From NCBI RefSeq assembly GCF_051020975.1, contig NC_135044.1, forward strand, positions 3,288,501 to 3,352,500: a stretch of 64,000 nucleotides of DNA, given 5' to 3'. This stretch comes from Osmia lignaria lignaria (Eukaryota > Arthropoda > Insecta > Hymenoptera > Megachilidae). Each line of letters opens with the position of its first letter. Position 1 is the first letter of the stretch. Position numbers and translations under genes: made by a program. The notes under the pieces are model-generated. The model made no database searches and had not been told where the DNA came from. It saw only the letters and a program-made list of their open reading frames with translations. Positions 26,177-37,625 of this stretch are shown here, in pieces.

Positions 26177-26385
26177 ACGAACGGGCAATGGTTATGATAC
26201 TTGGGGATATTCTGAACGTTAGTATCGGTAAAACAGTGTCGAAGGTTTTTCCCTGGTGATTTCAACGTAACCCTCCACCATAGATAGTGTTTTCACTTGT
26301 GAACCACTGCACTCGTAACCACCCTCGCGCCTCCTGTATGCTAAGAATACTATGTGGAATAACAACGTGCTAAAACCACGCCCAG

Positions 26386-26640
26386 TTCCCGTGGTGGTGC
26401 AAATCGTCGTCGACGACAATGCCACCGACGACACCTCCGCCGCCCACGGCCACGATACTCGGCGCCGTTTCCGGTTCTGGGTCTGGTTCCGGTATGCAGG
26501 GCGCCCAAGGCGTCGTTCTCTGTCCACGTACGCTGTCGCAGGTCCGACGATCACGGTTACGAAGAGCCCTCACCGAGGCGACTGCCGAGACCGTCAACTA
26601 CGTCAAGACGGTGGGCACGATACTTACGATATGCCTGATC
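26386..26640 (+). CDS. Coding-like open block; candidate alternative exon of unknown product
   Basis: One plus-strand frame is free of stops from 26374 to about 26827, and its first part has exon-like composition: G/C-rich third positions, a Pro/Thr-rich start (ATG at 26419, then PPTTPPPP), a Gly-Ser run (about 26476-26500), then RRSRLRRALTEATAETVNY near 26545-26601. Two possible acceptors, CGCCCAG (ending 26385) and GTCGCAG (ending 26541), would both enter this frame in phase 0. That is compatible with the phase-0 donor at 17982. No strong donor follows; the best are ACG/GTGGGC at 26611 and CAG/GTCCGA at 26542. I do not recognise the peptide as part of the channel core. It could be an alternative N-terminal exon of the host gene, a nested gene fragment, or a non-coding GC-rich block. 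Confidence 0.3.
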
Positions 26641-26661
26641 TATTTAAACCACCCTTACACG

Positions 26662-26692
<31 letters not shown>
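26662..26692 (+). repeat. (ATT)n microsatellite
   Basis: About ten uninterrupted ATT units. In one frame it would read as poly-Ile and in another as poly-Tyr, which inflates the open frames across it. The repeat argues that coding sequence, if any, ends before this point. Confidence 0.9.
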
Positions 26693-26695
<3 letters not shown>

Positions 26696-26782
26696 TCTGC
26701 ATCGTACACAAGCACGGACATTTACCGCATACCCTGTTGAGAGCTCAGTTCTTTTGGAACCTTCCTTTTTTATTTCTTTCAG

Positions 26783-27050
26783 ATTTATACAGGATGATTC
26801 ATATGAGATGCATATTGAATTTTAGGTAAAGGGTGCAAAAGCGAGTCTCAGTCGTTCAAAACATTATAATAGAATTCATTTTTAATATTTTTTGTAATAA
26901 TGGTGATGTGTCAAGTATAGCCTTCAAAATATTAGCCAGTATCTATAATACTAATCGAGGGATCCAATATGCTATAACCGGTCAAGTTCATTTTTTAAGC
27001 AAACTGAATCAAACTAGTTAATCAAGTTAAACTTTAATTGAACGACCTGT
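26783..27050. mobile_element. Possible decayed terminal-inverted-repeat element
   Basis: The left end reads TATACAGGATGATTCA and the reverse-complemented right end reads CTACAGGTCGTTCAATT, a short imperfect terminal similarity built on ACAGG. The approximately 265-bp interior has no open frame. Similarity is limited to about 13 bases, so this is weak. Confidence 0.2.
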
Positions 27051-27727
27051 AGTCTAGGCGATTGAAGACTTAATTAATTAAGAATATCGGACAACTTGAA
27101 ATTGGGTTTGCTCCAAGTACGAGTTAACTGAAACTCTAATTCTTCAGAATTATTCAGTTTAAAACTCGATTCTTAGAGAAGAGCAGATCGGAAATTCGAT
27201 TACTTTAGTATTTCATTGTTTAATCCCTGAATCGTTTCTTTCAGTCAATCAATTCAAATTGAAATTACTGTTCCAAAAGAATTAAGCCTCGGTGAGATGG
27301 AAACAACGACACGTTCAATTTCCATACGATCTCTATTCGTGCAGAATCAAAAGCGACGGGGAATAAAACGTTACGATCTTTCGTTTCGATGAGAAAAGGT
27401 GACTGGTCGATCGGAGGATCGATTCCGTGTTTATTACCCTCTTCTCGTTTGAAATCGTTCTCGAATTGTGTCGTCGTTTCGAACTTTACCCTCGACAGTC
27501 GATGTACTCGCGATATAAATGCAGTACGCATTTTATCGTGCGTACTTGCGGTTATGTTCGAACCATGTAGTTAGAGTCACTGACCTATAGAACTAGCCTC
27601 ACACCATCACGCTAGAAAGTATTGTCACTAATTCGTGAACATAATTCTATCACCAATCACATAATTTGCATTCTGGATTAACAAAAAAAAAATGATCAAA
27701 GTTCGCGATGTTCATTATTAGAATTTT

Positions 27728-28184
27728 CAGGATCGTGCAGATTAGACTAATATTGAATTCGCATCGTATGCAAGGTGCAAATGCACCCCTTTTATTAATG
27801 GAATTATATAATTTTTTTTTCTTTTGCATAAATCGTTTGCTTGGATTATCCTACGTATAAAAGTGGTACGGTTATATTAAAAAAAAACGATATAGTTTAT
27901 GGGATATTTTAACTTTTTTAATAACACCTACCTTTAAGCACCCTCTTATCTCTACGGCTTTATTCACGCTTTCGTGCAGTTTTTAAATTACAAAAGGTAT
28001 TCGAAAGATACTTTTTATATATTTTTTTTTTAAAGTGTTAATATTGTTTATTACAGCGGGCACAAAAGCAAGCAATCGACTTATGCAAAATTAAATTATG
28101 TATTTTGATTTTTTTTTTTAAGTGCAATTGCACTTTGCTGTTTTTCAGAATGTAGCTTCGTCCAATTGCATGAAACACCCTATA
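27728..28184. mobile_element. MITE-like element with long diverged inverted arms
   Basis: Two inverted arms face each other over about 457 bp. The best-conserved part is TTTTGCATAAATCGTTTGC at 27822-27840 against TTTTGCATAAGTCGATTGC (reverse complement, ending at 28090), differing at 2 of 19 positions. Further out both arms contain a palindromic GTGCAA-TGCAC core (27774-27787 and 28120-28135) and poly(T/A) runs. The outer ends read CAGGATCGTGCAGATTAGAC on the left and, inverted, TAGGGTGTTTCATGCAATTGG on the right. There is no open frame, so it is non-autonomous. The AGGGTGTT terminus resembles the element at 59025-59470. Confidence 0.5.
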
Positions 28185-31100
28185 ATTTTGTTAAATACTT
28201 GTGTTGAAAAAGTATTTTTAAATTATTTATGCAAAACAGAAGACTCGCGGAAAAGTTTGAACAGCAAGAATTGCAAAGTAGAGTACAAGAAATATTCAAA
28301 GTACTCGGAAGAAATAATATATTCCTCATTCGTAGGAAAAGTCTATTGTTCCAAGCCGTCTCGTCTCATCTTCCGCTCGAGATCTATCGTGAAACGCTTG
28401 CTCGCGCCAGTTCCACGTGGATCCGTAATTAGTTTTACAGACAGAACAGCGTGTCTTCTACGCGTAGGAAAATCGCGAAACTCGTTCTTCGAGCGCAACG
28501 GCAGGAACTGAGAAATTTAATGCCACGCTTGCTCGAACACGCTTCCTTTGTGCCACCTTTTCTGCTCGCGCTTTGTGCGACCGACTTCGCCATCCGCGAC
28601 CGTCGGCTTTACGATCGAGAATTTTTATTCCACCGACGCGAAAAGGACATCGTAAAGTTCCTGGACATAACGAGAGAGATTACCTGGATAAAGCTTTTCC
28701 AGGACGAAGGGGGTCCGGCTCTTTTACTCCCAGCATTTTGTTCCCCGGATGGCCATTTAAAAGTCGACGTGTCAACGAAAACAGCTGGGAGTAATGGCTC
28801 GCGTATTCAAAGTCAATTTGTCAACGCGTCGGTCACAAAATATCAGTGCTTATTCTTTCGAATTTTCTCGGCAATTCCAGATTGAATGGAAGAAAATTTT
28901 GCAAACATGATAATTGCAAAATGATGATTTACTACTACGCCAAGCACACGGTATTATATACTCCGAAATTATGGGAGGTAAGATTTATCCAGAAAGTCTG
29001 AAACAATTGGTCCATTTATCAAGAAAAGTTCTCCACGAAAATGTAACAAGCATTACTGTTCGAAAACTGTGTTTCCTCGTAAAGCAACTGTAAATTCGGT
29101 CAAACAAAAGTTTTTCAGCCCTCCATCGACGGTAAATGAGGAGGGCAAATCAGCTGCGCGACATTTGAACAAATATTTTAAGAAAAACAGGACAAACTCG
29201 GCGCTGGTTTGTTCCCCAATTGAATGCCGTTAGAGACATCGCAGTCAAGCAATTTCTCTCTCTCTCTTTTTCCAAATTACTCCAATACCAAATATTTTGT
29301 ACATTTCCAAAATTTTCAGAGGTCAACGTTAAGGTAATTCCCGTTCCTCTCGCTGATCTTTACGATTTCACGATCCAAATATGGATCATAAAACAACGAA
29401 CCATGGAACGTGATAAGAGAATTACGATTGTCCATCAACGAAGTGTCGTTCTAGAAACACACTTTTATCGGCCAATTAACACCTGGCCCAGTCGGCCAGA
29501 TATTTCATGGACGTGTTATCGCGGGTAAATTTAACAGGATCATTAATTTTCATCGAAGATTGAAGTTATGAAATGGAATATTTCGTGGATCTTCAGGTGA
29601 ACGAAGACGACACGTATCTGAACAGGTGTAGGCTTTCAGGACACGTCTCGTACTCGTTTCATTGCTGAAGCACGTTTCAGGATCATTTTTCTAGGGTAAC
29701 CGGAGGAGCATCATTTCCTGTCGTGTCCTTGTTGCTATGCTCGCAATCACTGGCACGTATTGTTTAAATAAATTAAACATTTCATGGACTGATCGCGTAT
29801 TCAAATTTCTACAGAGTATCTTGTAACTAACGGTAGAAATGAAGCAAGAATTGCGGTCGACTTTCTTGCGAATATTACGAGCAGCAATCTCATAACTTTC
29901 CATTCAAATCAGTGCTGATGCGTGCTGCTTGCAAAATGCACCACAAATATGCAGCCCCTAGCTGCGCATCACGCTCGGTATCTCGATAATTCTATCAAGG
30001 GAAGTTATTGCTCTATAAAATCTGTGTTCCCAGTCTATTACTGAAATTACCGCCCGTCTAGCGTGCAATAAACGTGCATGCTGCGTTAGAGAAGCCGGTA
30101 ATATACCTCATTATAATTTCGTGTAAACTGAACTTCTCGTTTGTATATCTTCTCTCCTTTTTTCTCTTCTTCACTCCGACCAACTGCAAGTTTGAAAATT
30201 AGTAATTTCCTACGAGAATATGTTTAAACAATAATTTGTAAAGGACGTTTGATCTCTCTCGTTGGCACCTAATTTTACGCTGGACAAACTTCGAGGTCCG
30301 CGCTGCTTAAGGGAATTTGTGGAAATGCTTAAACCGGGGGAAAAAAGGGAAGAATAAGACGAAGAAGGGTGTGGGATGATGGATAAAATCCAGTGTTCCG
30401 TGTTCGAGCCGAGAAATAAAAAACTTTTCAGAGGCATCCGTCGGTGGATCGAAGCAAAAAACGAGGGGGGATGAGGGTGCGGTTGCTTAATAGGGGTGGC
30501 GTTTGAAAGCAACGATAGAAGATCGCGAACAGCCGCACTCAGAGGGTTAATGTTGCAATTGGCGGTCTTGCGAGGGTGGAAAAAATAGAGTTGAATAGAA
30601 TCAAAGATATAGGATACTTCTTTCCTAGAATTTCTCTTCCGCTATTATTTCTCCAAGGTATCATGGTGTAGCATTTCATTTTTGACTCAATACGGTTTCA
30701 ATCCCCTTTGGAGTAAAAGCATAAAATAAGTCACTTTAAGGAAAGTCCCCTTGAAAATTGTAAAAGATACAGAAGATATTTTTCTACGTATTTATAAAAC
30801 AAAATTATATTTTTCCTTTAGAAAATTGTCAAAGGAATAGTATGATAGGTCGGTCGAGAAGAGAGAATCAGAGACAAGTGTCTGAAAAGGGAGGCTCCAT
30901 TTCCGTTTCAAGTTGCGCGACGAAATTCTAGCTGATCGAGCGACGACCCGTCTCTTCAGTGTTCCTTTATTTGCTAGGAGGATTCACGGTTCTCGCTTTA
31001 TCCCTCATCTTTCTTCCTCTCCGCTCGCAGTCGTCCGTTTCTGCTCGCTTAATCTCTTGGCCGCGGACCATCTTTATTTTTTCGTCGCGTCGTTGCAGTT

Positions 31101-31702
31101 ACTCCACGATTATTACCTCAGGGAACGATGCCACGACGACAGAGGCATCGTGGAAACGATTTCTCCCGGCATCATCCGCCGGAACTCGAACACTTTATCA
31201 GGGACTAACTTTGTTCGTTCTTTTTTGTCTGCTCGCTTCAGGGTGGTAAATTAATTGATTCTGTTCGATCATTTCGATTGCTGATTCAATTTCTCGTCTT
31301 TCTGGTCAAATTAATTCGTAAAGTTCCCTGTCAAAAAGTGATACCGAACAGAATTAATTGCAATGAAAACATCCCCCTTTTCCTCGTTGCAGGGTTGATT
31401 AGAAATCCAAATTGTTTTAGAAAATTGTCAGGCAACTCGCGTGGATAATGGAGACACGGTTCGTTATTATCGTTCGTCTGTTCGCATTATTGTTGCACCG
31501 ATGATAGAAGGCTGGCCTGGGTCTGACACGTCCTCTGATATATTATCGGCTGACCGGAAAACACAACACTATTGTGCGCGTAGAAACGCGTGCGTCGTTC
31601 ACAGTCCCGTGTTTCCGATGATTATTAACACCCTTGCCATTGTACCGATCACGTGCTCCTCGTTATAAAATAATACAACCGAAAAATAAAAATAAAAATG
31701 TA

Positions 31703-31720
31703 AGAGAGAGAGAGAGAGAA
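31703..31720 (+). repeat. (AG)n microsatellite / GAGA tract
   Basis: Nine tandem AG units. Such tracts can be bound by GAGA-type factors in insects, but nothing else nearby marks this as regulatory. Confidence 0.8.
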
Positions 31721-34700
31721 GATTCGAAATACCGTGAATACTGTTACGTCGTTAGTAGAATTCAATATTTAAATGGTTAAATTGGAAAACGAAGTAATCG
31801 TTGTGAAAATGAAGCTTGTATCAGCTGCGAAACAGCAGGTCCTTTATTCTCGGCGAGAGCGTAGCCGCAAATGCTTAGGGATTAAAAATTAACACCGGAT
31901 GTCCCGATCATCCCGTAAAGTACACGCAATATGTCGGCTGTTTGGTCAGCGAATGCCACGGTTATGGGGGTACTGAAACGACTGAACACGACGTCGGTTG
32001 CATCAGGTTCCATTACATGCACGCTGGATAATGCTCGCCCTGTATTCCGCTCTGCATTCCAACGTGAACGCGACACTTGTAGTTAAAATACATCCGAGCG
32101 TCCCATGAATCGAATAAATCTCTGTAGCTGGTTGCTCGCGCGAAAGCTGCTCGTATTTTTAACGGGCAATTTAACATTCTTATTGCAGGAAGCTGGGAAA
32201 CAACACTCCGACCGCGTATTTCTAACCCTTTGTAGCGGTCTGCACTTGTTAATTGGTTTAACTTTGCACAGCCGGGTGGGAAAATGTTCCGGTGTAATTT
32301 CAAATGGACTTTCGAGAGGTTTCAAGTATTTTGAAGGGTACTTGTTGATTTCGAAAGGAAAAATTTCTTTTCACTGAATCCCTTTGAGGTGGCAGTTCTG
32401 CAGTTTAAAAAAATATCTCTTAATTTATATTTCAAGGGAATTATGGTTAGTTCATTTATTTTAAAACGTCAGTTCTTAATTACAACTAATATTTCCAACT
32501 TTTAGGATTACTTTTTCAGAAGTATAAATAAATAGTTATTCTGTAAACAGCGAGAATGTAGGATACTAATATAGTAAACTAATGTAGGTAGCAGTATTTT
32601 ATCAGGGTTTAATCTTGTCTTTCGAACAGCCACAACCGTACCTTGCAGCTGTCTGACTAAGCGTTGATTTATCTACTAACGGCTGTACCTTTTTACAGCT
32701 GTATTGAAAATTACAAGGCTGCTCACATAGCTATATTAGCATACAGTAAGAAGCTATAGAACTCGGTATATCTAAGCGAACATCTTAAATCGTGTTCCCT
32801 AGCATTCGTCAAAACCAATGTACCGTGTATTACGGTCTGACTAGGAACGGCACGATTCACTTGGGAGAGAGTTTCTTATCCACCTTCGTATCAAGTCACG
32901 TTCAAATAATCAACCGAATTTTAGATCTATTTTTGGAACTCTCTCTGTTGATCGCATTGAATTAAAAAAATTAATCAAGTTGATTACTCGAGCGACCAAG
33001 ATTTCAGAGAAAACTTCGATTATGGAAAACAAGGTTGCAACGTAGAAAACCTCTGGCGAGGGATTTATCGAAGTCGCCGATTGAAGTAGCTGGATGATGA
33101 ATTATTAAGTGGATGTGCCTTAAAGTCGAGTTCGGTATTACCTATAATACCAGCTAGGCGAGCTGATCGATGGGAATTCAACAAAGTGGCTGGCATATCC
33201 AGCGTGAAATATTCAACGACGAAATCGATGGAGGGGATCGCGATTACGGCAGTTCACCACCCCGGACGGAGTATAATCGAAACGCGACCATTTTGCTGGA
33301 AATTATTCAGTAAGATTGATTCCGCCTGGGCCTGCGAAAATCTCAGCTACTTCTAACACGTACCCTGCTAGGATAATTGTGCTCGCAGAATCGACGTTTC
33401 CTCCTGCGACGTGGAAATATACGGAATTGCTGTTATTTTCTTAAGAGATCTTGAAATCCGTATTCAGAGTGAGATTCCATTACGGATGATATCCCGGCTG
33501 TGGCTAAAAATTGAAAATGAAATAACACACTTTACTAAGCTTCTATATTGAACCTTCTTGAAAAATAGAAGTCTCAGGATTCATTTGAACGGATAAAAAT
33601 GTGGAAAAACTTTGGAATCAACAGATACCAAAGTAATTCTTTAAATCAATGAATTCACTGATTTTTCCGAGTCACTGATCAGATATAATAGCCTGTATTC
33701 TATCCCACGTGTTGCACCCGTTTTGTTCGAATGTCGTGTCGAGTTTTAATGCTCTTTAGGTGGACCGTATCAAAGTTCATTTTTCGTCCTTTTCATAAGT
33801 ACAAAAGTATTCCTTTCTTTTTAAATACTGCAGTATAATAGTCCTTGTCAATCGTATACTTTTATTTCGTTCGATTAGAAAGAGATAAAAATTCTATCGT
33901 AGATTAAGAAACTAGCCTGTTTCGTTGATCGTTGATATCTATCACTTGCCGAAGGATCAGAAACGAAACGGTTCGTTAAAATGCGCTACGTATCAACTGG
34001 TTCGCGGGGAAACTTTCGAAACATCTTCACGTGTCGTTATAATCCCTAACAATTTACTCGATCCAGCTTTTGCACGGAGCGGGCTCGACGAAGTTGCTCT
34101 ATTAAAAAAGTTTTTCCATTCCGCGGCAGGGCTCCTTCGATGGCCCGCAGGCTTTCAAGGAAATCAATTTCTTTTCGTTGACTAACAAGGAAACCCGACC
34201 TCACCAATTTCGACTAGTCTCCGTACCGATGTACGGTTATTTGCGACAGGAATAACGATGTATTTCAATTCTATCTGACTGATCATCCTAATAGAATAGA
34301 ATATCAAGAACTCGGGACTCAAACTCGACAAACTTTCGGGTACTCGCGCACCCTTACAAAATACCTGCAACATGCGGTGTTAATAATTGTGAAGGAAGAA
34401 ACGTGGGATTCGTCGTTCCGACAGCTTTCCGGCGTCAGAATTCAAACAAGACCGCAAGGTGAACGCAACGCGAAAACTTCGCAGCTTACAAGCGAAACGT
34501 GTCACCGCGTAAGCGACGCGACCTGTCAAGATAGTCGAGCGGAAACGCCACGACGGCCAATTAATTCTTTCACCGTGCAGCTGTGATGCGCGACAAATGT
34601 AACCAGCGCGAAATCGTTACATCTGCAACTTGTGTCACGCGAAGCCTCGATGATATATTACTCGGAGATGCATCATCGTTCCGCGTTGCTTGCTGTTCGC

Positions 34701-37334
34701 CTATCGAATCGATCGATCGGAAACTGATGAACCGTGCGGTGCTTGCAAGAAAATAATTCGTCCCACGACGCGAGCGAATTTCCCTTCGAATCGGTTTCTC
34801 CCTCACGACCGATTTCCTCGATCCTTGTTTCGCGAACTTCGTTTCCCGCGCTCTTTTCTATCCTCCTTCCTTTTCCCTGCTATACGTCGAGCTGCAAAGA
34901 AGCTTTAGCGATTTCGTCGGTCACGGTTGACCCGTCGCGTTAACCCCACGATTTGAATCGTATAACTCATGCCGAAGGTCTCGATTTTTTCAACCTCCTG
35001 ATATTTCCTTCCCGGAGATTCGGAAATTTTTCAAACCGAGAAGCTTCGTTCAAAAAACTGTTCTTATATGATTATTTATGATAAGAGATGGATGATATAT
35101 AAAAATTTGATATTTTCAAAAGGGAGGAATACAAAGGTTGTATACTTTTAAGGTATTTACCAAATAAATTTACAAGAGAGATTCGTTTATTTTAATACGT
35201 AATCTTGATTTATTCGTGAAGGACTGATCCAGGTGCTTTCTTAAAAACAAACAAACATAGTGGTAACACGCGATTCATCTCGCCTACGACATACATATAG
35301 CAGAGCAACGAGATATTAATCACGCTAACAACCGGTCGTACCTCGCGAAACCCATGAATGGGTCACGCCATTCGGCCCATTAGGTTTACTTTAGCCTCGC
35401 GGACACGTGGAGCCGACATAAATCTGCGGCCAGGTATCCAGCAGGTCCGAAAGTCGGCTATTTACGGCGTATATCCTCGTAAAATTGAAAAACACCCGAA
35501 ATTCACGCGGCACCCTAGCCTCTCTCACTCTCGAATTAACCTTGTACGAGTTTACGAGTTGAACGCAAGCGAAAACGATCGTCCTGTTTCCTCCATTCCA
35601 TAGAATTCGGTTATCACGTTGCCCATTAAGAGAGAGCACGCACCCTTCGTGGCTCGGCTTATCATCTCCGCGATAACGACAGCTACGTTTTTCACCTTGT
35701 CTCGAGGGTCGTAAACGTTCCAGCGTTGTTGGAATTAACTTTCGTCCAACTTTCGTCGCTCCTTGACCCCTGTCCTCGAGTTCTTCGGAAGAGCGATGGA
35801 ATTTTTGAATTGGTACAAACTCCTTACGATGCTTCGGGGAATATTCAAGTTGTTTCTACCAATTACCAAATCTATCGAATAAAACGTGCTAGAAATTTGT
35901 GAGACTTTTTTGTTTGTTTTCGGGGGTAACGTAAGAGGGTCTCTGCGAAAAATTTTGCCCGTTAGAGAGACAATTCAATGGCCGAAGGGGAAATAATGAA
36001 GGGCCGTCTCGGGAATTGGTATTTACGGCGTTCATAGAGGGAGAAAGGTGTTTTATAAAAGTAGCTATTTCAGGGCGTGGAGAATCGTGTTTCGGGGAAA
36101 TGGATATATGCAAGAGGGGCGCTGAATAGAAAGGAAGGTAAACATTTTATGGAAATAAGTGTACTGTTATTTTTCGAATGTATTCGGACATTTCTCTTGA
36201 TTTAATGGAACCTCTCGTTCGGAGATTGCGAGTAAATGTTTTGCGTGGGCGTAGGGGTTGGATAAAGTTTGCTGACTCGTCGAAGATTATAATGAAGATC
36301 CTTTTATGTTTTTGTCGTGCTTTCGATCGAGTGTTTTCTATTTGTTACGTAGATTATGGTCTACTCGAATTCTTTCACTTCTCAGTAAAAATAAATATTT
36401 TAAATGCTTACGAGTTTTCTCTCCGGTGATACAAGGATTCGACGAGTTAAAATGAGAAAAAAGGGGAGAATAAAATTTGCCCTCCTTTCCTCAGAAGCTT
36501 CATGAAAGTTTCGGAAATTCTTCGCGTTCCTGCCGGACGTACAATTCACAGTGGACCCACCGATCGTTGAATTCCTTTGCGTTTGACAGTTGGATAGGTT
36601 GTTTTTAATATAGCTTGTTACCTTTGTTCAAGTTTCCTTCGGGATGCTTTCAAAGTTCTTCTCGGAAGTTTCATATATAAACTTAAAACTCAGCGCAACA
36701 TAATGCAATCTTTCTTTCGTCGTTGGAGCGAAGAAATAAACATTGTTTAACGACCACTATTTAAACCGTACTTGATATTACATCATTTCTCTGGCATTTG
36801 TAACTTTTCGAGTTTCTGAACGTGTCATAAATCTTGTCACGTTGTATCAAATTATCATCATAACCTACATTCTTTTCATCCAGCTTCCACAGTATCAGCT
36901 TACATAAAGAAGCATATATTACCAAGAAAAAAAGAAGAGAAGGATATGACCAGTGTTCTTGTCAGAGGACACGACACAATAAGCCACTCGTCGAATACTA
37001 GAACATACTAGAGAACTTTTTTACACTCCAGCTTCTTCAGTATTCTCCTATTGTTTTCTCCTTGTTGTTTTTTAGTTAAGAGTGACGCTAATTGGCCAAG
37101 GACGCGGCCACCACGTCCAATTATGTCCACAACGGTAGATTTACCTTGGTGCGGGTCGAGTGATGCTTATTTTCAAAGGGAAGGATATCTACTCGAAAGC
37201 GATTTCCCTCCGATACGTGTCTAACGTTTGATCCGAATGTATATTGGTACATGTGATAGGGATGTTTGTTCAAACTTCAAAGTGATTCCCGGTTAAACAT
37301 TTGCTGAAAATACGATTGAACCTGCCCGCGAGTC

Positions 37335-37625
37335 TGGCCAGAATTTCATTTCGAACTGTATTCTCTGTAGCCGATATTGTAAAACGGAGAAATCCGACCG
37401 TGGGCGACCGAATAAGTAGAATAACACTGTAAATAATCAGACGCTCGATAAGGTCGCGAGTGGGTAGACAAATATCTAACTGGAATTTCATTCCGAATCA
37501 TATTTTGTACACGGTGTGTCCACAAAAAAATGGAGCAGAACAGTAAAGTTTGTCCCGAGTAGAATAGTACCGTGGGTGGTCAGACAAGTGATATGGGTCC
37601 GTGAACGGTCAGACGGGTGTCTGAC
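37335..37625 (-). repeat. Degenerate minisatellite patch with larger internal duplication
   Basis: Minus-orientation copies of the dispersed motif read on the plus strand as AATAAGTAGAATAAC near 37410, GAGTAGAATAGTACCGTGGG near 37558, GTGGTCAGACAAGTGATATG near 37577, and ACGGTCAGACGGGTGTCTGAC near 37605. A longer unit is also repeated about 140 bp apart: CAGAATTTCATTTCGAACTG near 37338 versus TGGAATTTCATTCCGAATCA near 37481. This suggests nested expansion. Confidence 0.5.

Larger units (their letters stand above)
17983..26385 (+). other. Start of very long downstream intron
   Basis: Begins at the GTAAGC donor after the Cys-rich exon. A symmetric 33-nt candidate microexon sits only 268 bp into it (18251-18283). 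An old direct duplication occupies 20.1-20.6 kb, and a GC/C-rich patch lies at 24.9-25.2 kb. The remainder is AT-rich with poly(T) runs, and I find no recognisable coding exon or channel-core sequence. Confidence 0.5.

Noticed and set aside
28122..28885. Overlapping plus-strand frames up to 144 codons
   Set aside because: The first begins inside the inverted-repeat element; none has splice context or a familiar motif.
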